Source: Oscillospiraceae bacterium
GTDB taxonomy: Bacteria; Bacillota; Clostridia; Oscillospirales; Oscillospiraceae
Direction of reading: 5' to 3'
DNA length: 41,192 nucleotides
Assembly: GCA_017411265.1 (NCBI GenBank)
Contig: JAFRDL010000041.1
Span: 1 to 41,192, forward strand
The notes beneath the pieces were generated by a model. That model did no database searches and was not told the DNA's origin. It was given only the letters and a program-made list of their open reading frames with translations. Below are positions 38,486 to 41,192 of this stretch, piece after piece. Numbering within the stretch: position 1 is the first letter of the stretch; every line of letters begins with the position of its first letter. The position numbers and the translations under genes are program-made.

Positions 38486-39709
38486 TTATACCACCTGGAA
38501 AAGATAGAATTTCAAATAATCCGTCTCCGGAACGCCCCAGAGGATGGGGTGATCCGGTCCCTGCTGCCGGGCCTGGATCTGCCGCAGGGACACGTCGGCG
38601 TCCGCCGCCGCGTCCGACAGCATGGCGCGGAACAGGGCGTCCGTCAGGAAGTGGGAGCAGGAGCAGGTGGCCAGATATCCGCCCCGGGGCAGCAGCTGCA
38701 TGGCCCGGCGGTTGATCTCCCGGTAACCCCGGCGGGCGGCGTCCACCGTGGCGCCGCTCTTGGTAAAGGCCGGGGGATCCAGGATGATGTAGTCGTACGG
38801 GCTGTTTTTCCCGTTCCCCATCTCCGTCAGGAGATCGAACACGTCCGCCCGGAGGAACTCCATCCGTCCGTCGAGTCCGTTTCGCTCCGCGTTCCGTCTG
38901 GCCTGGGCCAGGGCATCCGCCGACACGTCCACAGCGGTGACCCTCTCCGCGCCGGCGGCGGCGCAGGCGAGGGCGAAGCCCCCGGTGTGGGTGAAGCAGT
39001 CCAGCACCCGCCGTCCCGGCGCCAGCCGGGCCGCCGCGGCCCGGTTGTACTTCTGGTCCAGAAAATACCCGGTTGTCTGGCCGTTGATATAGTCCACCTC
39101 CAGGATAAGGCCGTTCTCCCGGATCTCCGTGCGGCCGGCGGGTTCCGGCTCCAGTCCCGGAGCGATATAGGGGCCCTTGCCCCGCTCCAGTCCCTCCTTG
39201 TCCCGGAGGACGGACTCGTTGCGCTCATAGATCACCCGGACGGAGACGCCCAGAGACTCCAGCTCCCGGCGGAGGATCCCGTACAGCATGTCCCGGCGGC
39301 GGTCGATCCCCAGGGACAGCACCTCGCTCACCAGCACGTCCCCGAACCGGTCCACCGTCCAGCCGGGGAAGCCGTCCGCCTCCCCGAAAATCAGCCGGCA
39401 GGCGGCGAAGTCCTCCCCCATCACCTGTCGGCGGTAGGCGAGAGCATAGCGGACGCGCCGGGTGAAGAACGCCTCGTCCATCCGGTCGTTGGTGTTCCGG
39501 GTCAGCAGCCGCACCCGGATGAGAGAGCGGCTGTTGTAAAAACCCGCTCCCAGCCAGCGGCCTTTGGAGGAGTATACGTCGACGATCTCCCCGTCCGGAC
39601 CGGGGGTCTCCTCCGTGAGCACCTCCCCGGCGAACACCCAGGGATGGCCTGCCCGGAGGGACCGGGCGCCTTTTTCCGTTATGGTCAGCTTGACAAAGGG
39701 TCTTTCCAT
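38486..39709 (-). CDS. RlmI-like 23S rRNA m5C methyltransferase
   Basis: 407 residues from the ATG with AAGGACC upstream; the frame is open further but without a site. N-terminal PUA domain (SLRAGHPWVFAGEV near 17), a central EEHEE-type domain, and a class I methyltransferase: LDCFTHTGGFALA near 228 (AdoMet loop), AVDVSADAL near 250, DPPAFTK near 302 and CSCSHF near 342, which is the catalytic cysteine region. The family methylates C1962 of 23S rRNA. It follows the AAA ATPase gene by 13 bases on the same strand. Confidence 0.92.
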   Translation of the reverse strand: MERPFVKLTITEKGARSLRAGHPWVFAGEVLTEETPGPDGEIVDVYSSKGRWLGAGFYNSRSLIRVRLLTRNTNDRMDEAFFTRRVRYALAYRRQVMGEDFAACRLIFGEADGFPGWTVDRFGDVLVSEVLSLGIDRRRDMLYGILRRELESLGVSVRVIYERNESVLRDKEGLERGKGPYIAPGLEPEPAGRTEIRENGLILEVDYINGQTTGYFLDQKYNRAAAARLAPGRRVLDCFTHTGGFALACAAAGAERVTAVDVSADALAQARRNAERNGLDGRMEFLRADVFDLLTEMGNGKNSPYDYIILDPPAFTKSGATVDAARRGYREINRRAMQLLPRGGYLATCSCSHFLTDALFRAMLSDAAADADVSLRQIQARQQGPDHPILWGVPETDYLKFYLFQVV

Positions 39710-39722
39710 GGTCCTTCTCCCG

Positions 39723-41192
39723 TCACAAAAGCTCCAGCTTTTCCAGCTCTGCCTCGATCTCCCGCTCCCGCTCGTAGAACAGCAGCTCCCGGTTGTGGGC
39801 GTAATACTCCTCACAGCCGTGGCGGGAGATGAACCGGGCCCCGTAATAGCTGATGGTCAGTTCAGTCACCAGGACCGCCATCTCCTGTCCGTCGGCAAAC
39901 ACGTCCTCGCAGAAGCGGAAGAGGTGGGAGAGCGTCTCCTTCCCCTGGGCGATATGCTCCTTCAGGGCCAGGGTCCGCCGGTCGAAATCGGCCTTCAGCA
40001 GCCGGAAGGCCCCGGCGGCGTCAGCGGGTCTCTCCCGGGCCAGAAGCTGCCGCTCGTCGGTCAGAGCGGCCATGGCGCTGCGCAGGGCGAACTCCTCGTC
40101 GGCGGAGAGGGTCCCGCCCCGCTTTCCCGTCTCCAGCGCCTTCTCCCGCTGGGCGATCTGCCGCTCCGCCGCCGCCGGTACGTCCGCCCCCGGACGCGTC
40201 AGCTCCAGCTTCACGGTCTTCAGGGCGGAGAGCAGTCCGGTCTGGGCCATCTCCTCCCGGCAGACGTCCCGGAGCTTCCCGGTGACCGCGTCCAGCAGCA
40301 GGCCCAGCAGGCTCAGCCGCTCGTCAAACCGGGCTTTTTTCGCCCGGGCACGCACCTCCGGGTCCGCCTGGCCCGCCAGGATGGCGTCCACCTGGTAGTC
40401 CGCCCGGTACTTGTTGAACAGATCGTAGTACACCGCAAAGTCCCGGGCGATCCGGGGGTTCTGGAGATACTGGCAAACCAGGCTCTCATCCACGGGGAGG
40501 GAGTTCTGCTCAAAAAGGCGGATCATGTCGCTGAGATCCGACCAGCCCCGGGCCGTGACGAAGCTCTTGCCGTCTACGGTGGTCTCGATGGTGTAAAAGT
40601 CGTCCCGCTTGATGTCCAGATAGGTGGTGACCGCCGGGTGGACGCCGCTCTTCCAGGCGAATTCCTTCCACACGTCGTAGTCCGGCTCCACGTCGATGCG
40701 CTTGAGCCGGTCCCAGGTGACGATGTCGAACTCCCGGACGGAGCTGTTGTACTCCGGCGGGTTGCCCGCGGTGACCACGATCCAGCCCTCCGGCACCCGG
40801 TGGCGGCCGAAGATCTTGTACTGCAGGAACTGGAGCATGGAGGGCGCCAGGGTCTCCGAGACGCAGTTGATCTCGTCCAGGAAGAGGATCCCCTCCTTCA
40901 GGCCGGTATCTTCCATCATGTCGTACACGCTGGCGATGATCTCGCTCATGGTGTACTCGCTGACGGTGTACTCCTTTCCTCCGTAGGTCCGCTTTTCAAT
41001 GAAGGGCAGGCCCAGGGCGCTCTGCCGGGTGTGGTGGGTCATGGAATAGCTCACCAGGCCCACCCCCAGCTCCTGGGCGATCTGCTCCATGATGGCGGTC
41101 TTGCCGATGCCCGGAGGGCCCATGAGGAAGATGGGCCGCTGTTTCTCCAGCGGGATCACGTAGTTCCCGAACTCGTCCTTGGTGAAATACGC
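39723..41192 (-). CDS. MoxR-type AAA ATPase (N terminus outside window)
   Basis: The frame runs off the window edge, so the start is missing; ~489 residues are seen. Walker A GPPGIGKTA, Walker B ILFLDEINC, sensor-1 TAGNPPEYN and a WDRLKRID arginine region give a complete AAA_5/MoxR core, followed by a helical C-terminal ~250 residues with a charged coiled-coil-like tail. MoxR ATPases act as chaperones for metal or protein complex assembly, usually with a von Willebrand A protein, which may be encoded outside the window. The gene is co-directional with and close to the rRNA methyltransferase gene. Confidence 0.88.
   Translation of the reverse strand, partial: AYFTKDEFGNYVIPLEKQRPIFLMGPPGIGKTAIMEQIAQELGVGLVSYSMTHHTRQSALGLPFIEKRTYGGKEYTVSEYTMSEIIASVYDMMEDTGLKEGILFLDEINCVSETLAPSMLQFLQYKIFGRHRVPEGWIVVTAGNPPEYNSSVREFDIVTWDRLKRIDVEPDYDVWKEFAWKSGVHPAVTTYLDIKRDDFYTIETTVDGKSFVTARGWSDLSDMIRLFEQNSLPVDESLVCQYLQNPRIARDFAVYYDLFNKYRADYQVDAILAGQADPEVRARAKKARFDERLSLLGLLLDAVTGKLRDVCREEMAQTGLLSALKTVKLELTRPGADVPAAAERQIAQREKALETGKRGGTLSADEEFALRSAMAALTDERQLLARERPADAAGAFRLLKADFDRRTLALKEHIAQGKETLSHLFRFCEDVFADGQEMAVLVTELTISYYGARFISRHGCEEYYAHNRELLFYEREREIEAELEKLELL

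Noticed and set aside
1..41192. CRISPR arrays, insertion sequences or integrase genes
   Set aside because: No spaced identical repeats of CRISPR type and no transposase or recombinase motifs were found; the only repeats are the tRNA-derived pair and the 15-bp-step heptamers.

Overview
The window looks like a chromosomal piece of a high-GC, anaerobic, gut-type Clostridia, most like the Oscillospiraceae. This rests on Gram-positive AGGAGG-type ribosome sites, sigma-A promoters, lipoproteins with Ala/Pro/Glu-rich linkers, type III pantothenate kinase, a TatD-linked radical SAM protein, a TSCPD protein, a VTC/DUF4956 pair and a corrinoid methyltransferase system with its own reductive activator. 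The assignment comes from gene content only; no search was run.

Layout. 1-1560: end of an MFS transporter, then a convergent yedF/DUF3343 pair (selenium/sulfur handling). 1799-2728: CobW/G3E GTPase. 3049-9079: a TauABC-like ABC importer whose binding-protein gene is broken by a one-base frameshift, followed by a compact operon with its own promoter: Cys-rich DUF5714 protein, stand-alone lipoyl-domain protein, short dihydrolipoamide-dehydrogenase-like flavoprotein, lipoate ligase and a Cys-rich PadR regulator. 9143-19861: a corrinoid methyltransferase locus. Leftward: a UROD-family methyltransferase fused to a thioredoxin domain, ArsR regulator, sodium/solute symporter with a small membrane partner, non-pyrrolysine MttB-family methyltransferase and two corrinoid proteins. 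Rightward: PocR-AraC regulator, MetH-activation-domain protein and a RACE-type activator interrupted by an in-frame TAG.

20014-23422: cysK, an XdhC-family protein with swapped domain order, mnmA and an Rrf2 regulator with three cysteines (sulfur and Fe-S theme). 23474-27132, leftward: radical SAM protein, pyridoxamine kinase, proA, proB. 27181-28829: tRNA-Arg(CCU) with two partial copies of its 3' end and terminator; the two partial copies flank a lower-GC PadR/DUF2812 insert whose promoter and leader carry a 15-bp-periodic operator-like array. 28867-30221: coaX and an ECF S component. 30458-34409: small repetitive lipoprotein, secreted protein, ABC-2 exporter and GntR regulator. 34632-38405: D-lyxose isomerase-like protein, TSCPD, DUF4956, VTC and triple lamin-tail-domain protein. 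38486-end: RlmI-like methyltransferase and a partial MoxR-type AAA ATPase.

How the parts may work together. The methyltransferase locus reads as import of a methylated amine or betaine (symporter), demethylation onto a corrinoid protein (MttB), methyl transfer onward (possibly by the UROD protein) and repair of inactive cob(II)alamin (RACE plus MetH-activation protein). The PocR-AraC gene and the distant CobW GTPase gene share a nearly identical promoter-proximal element, which suggests one regulon. The lipoyl, flavoprotein and ligase genes form a self-contained lipoyl redox module with no 2-oxoacid dehydrogenase or glycine cleavage gene beside it; it is the best candidate for an undescribed pathway here.
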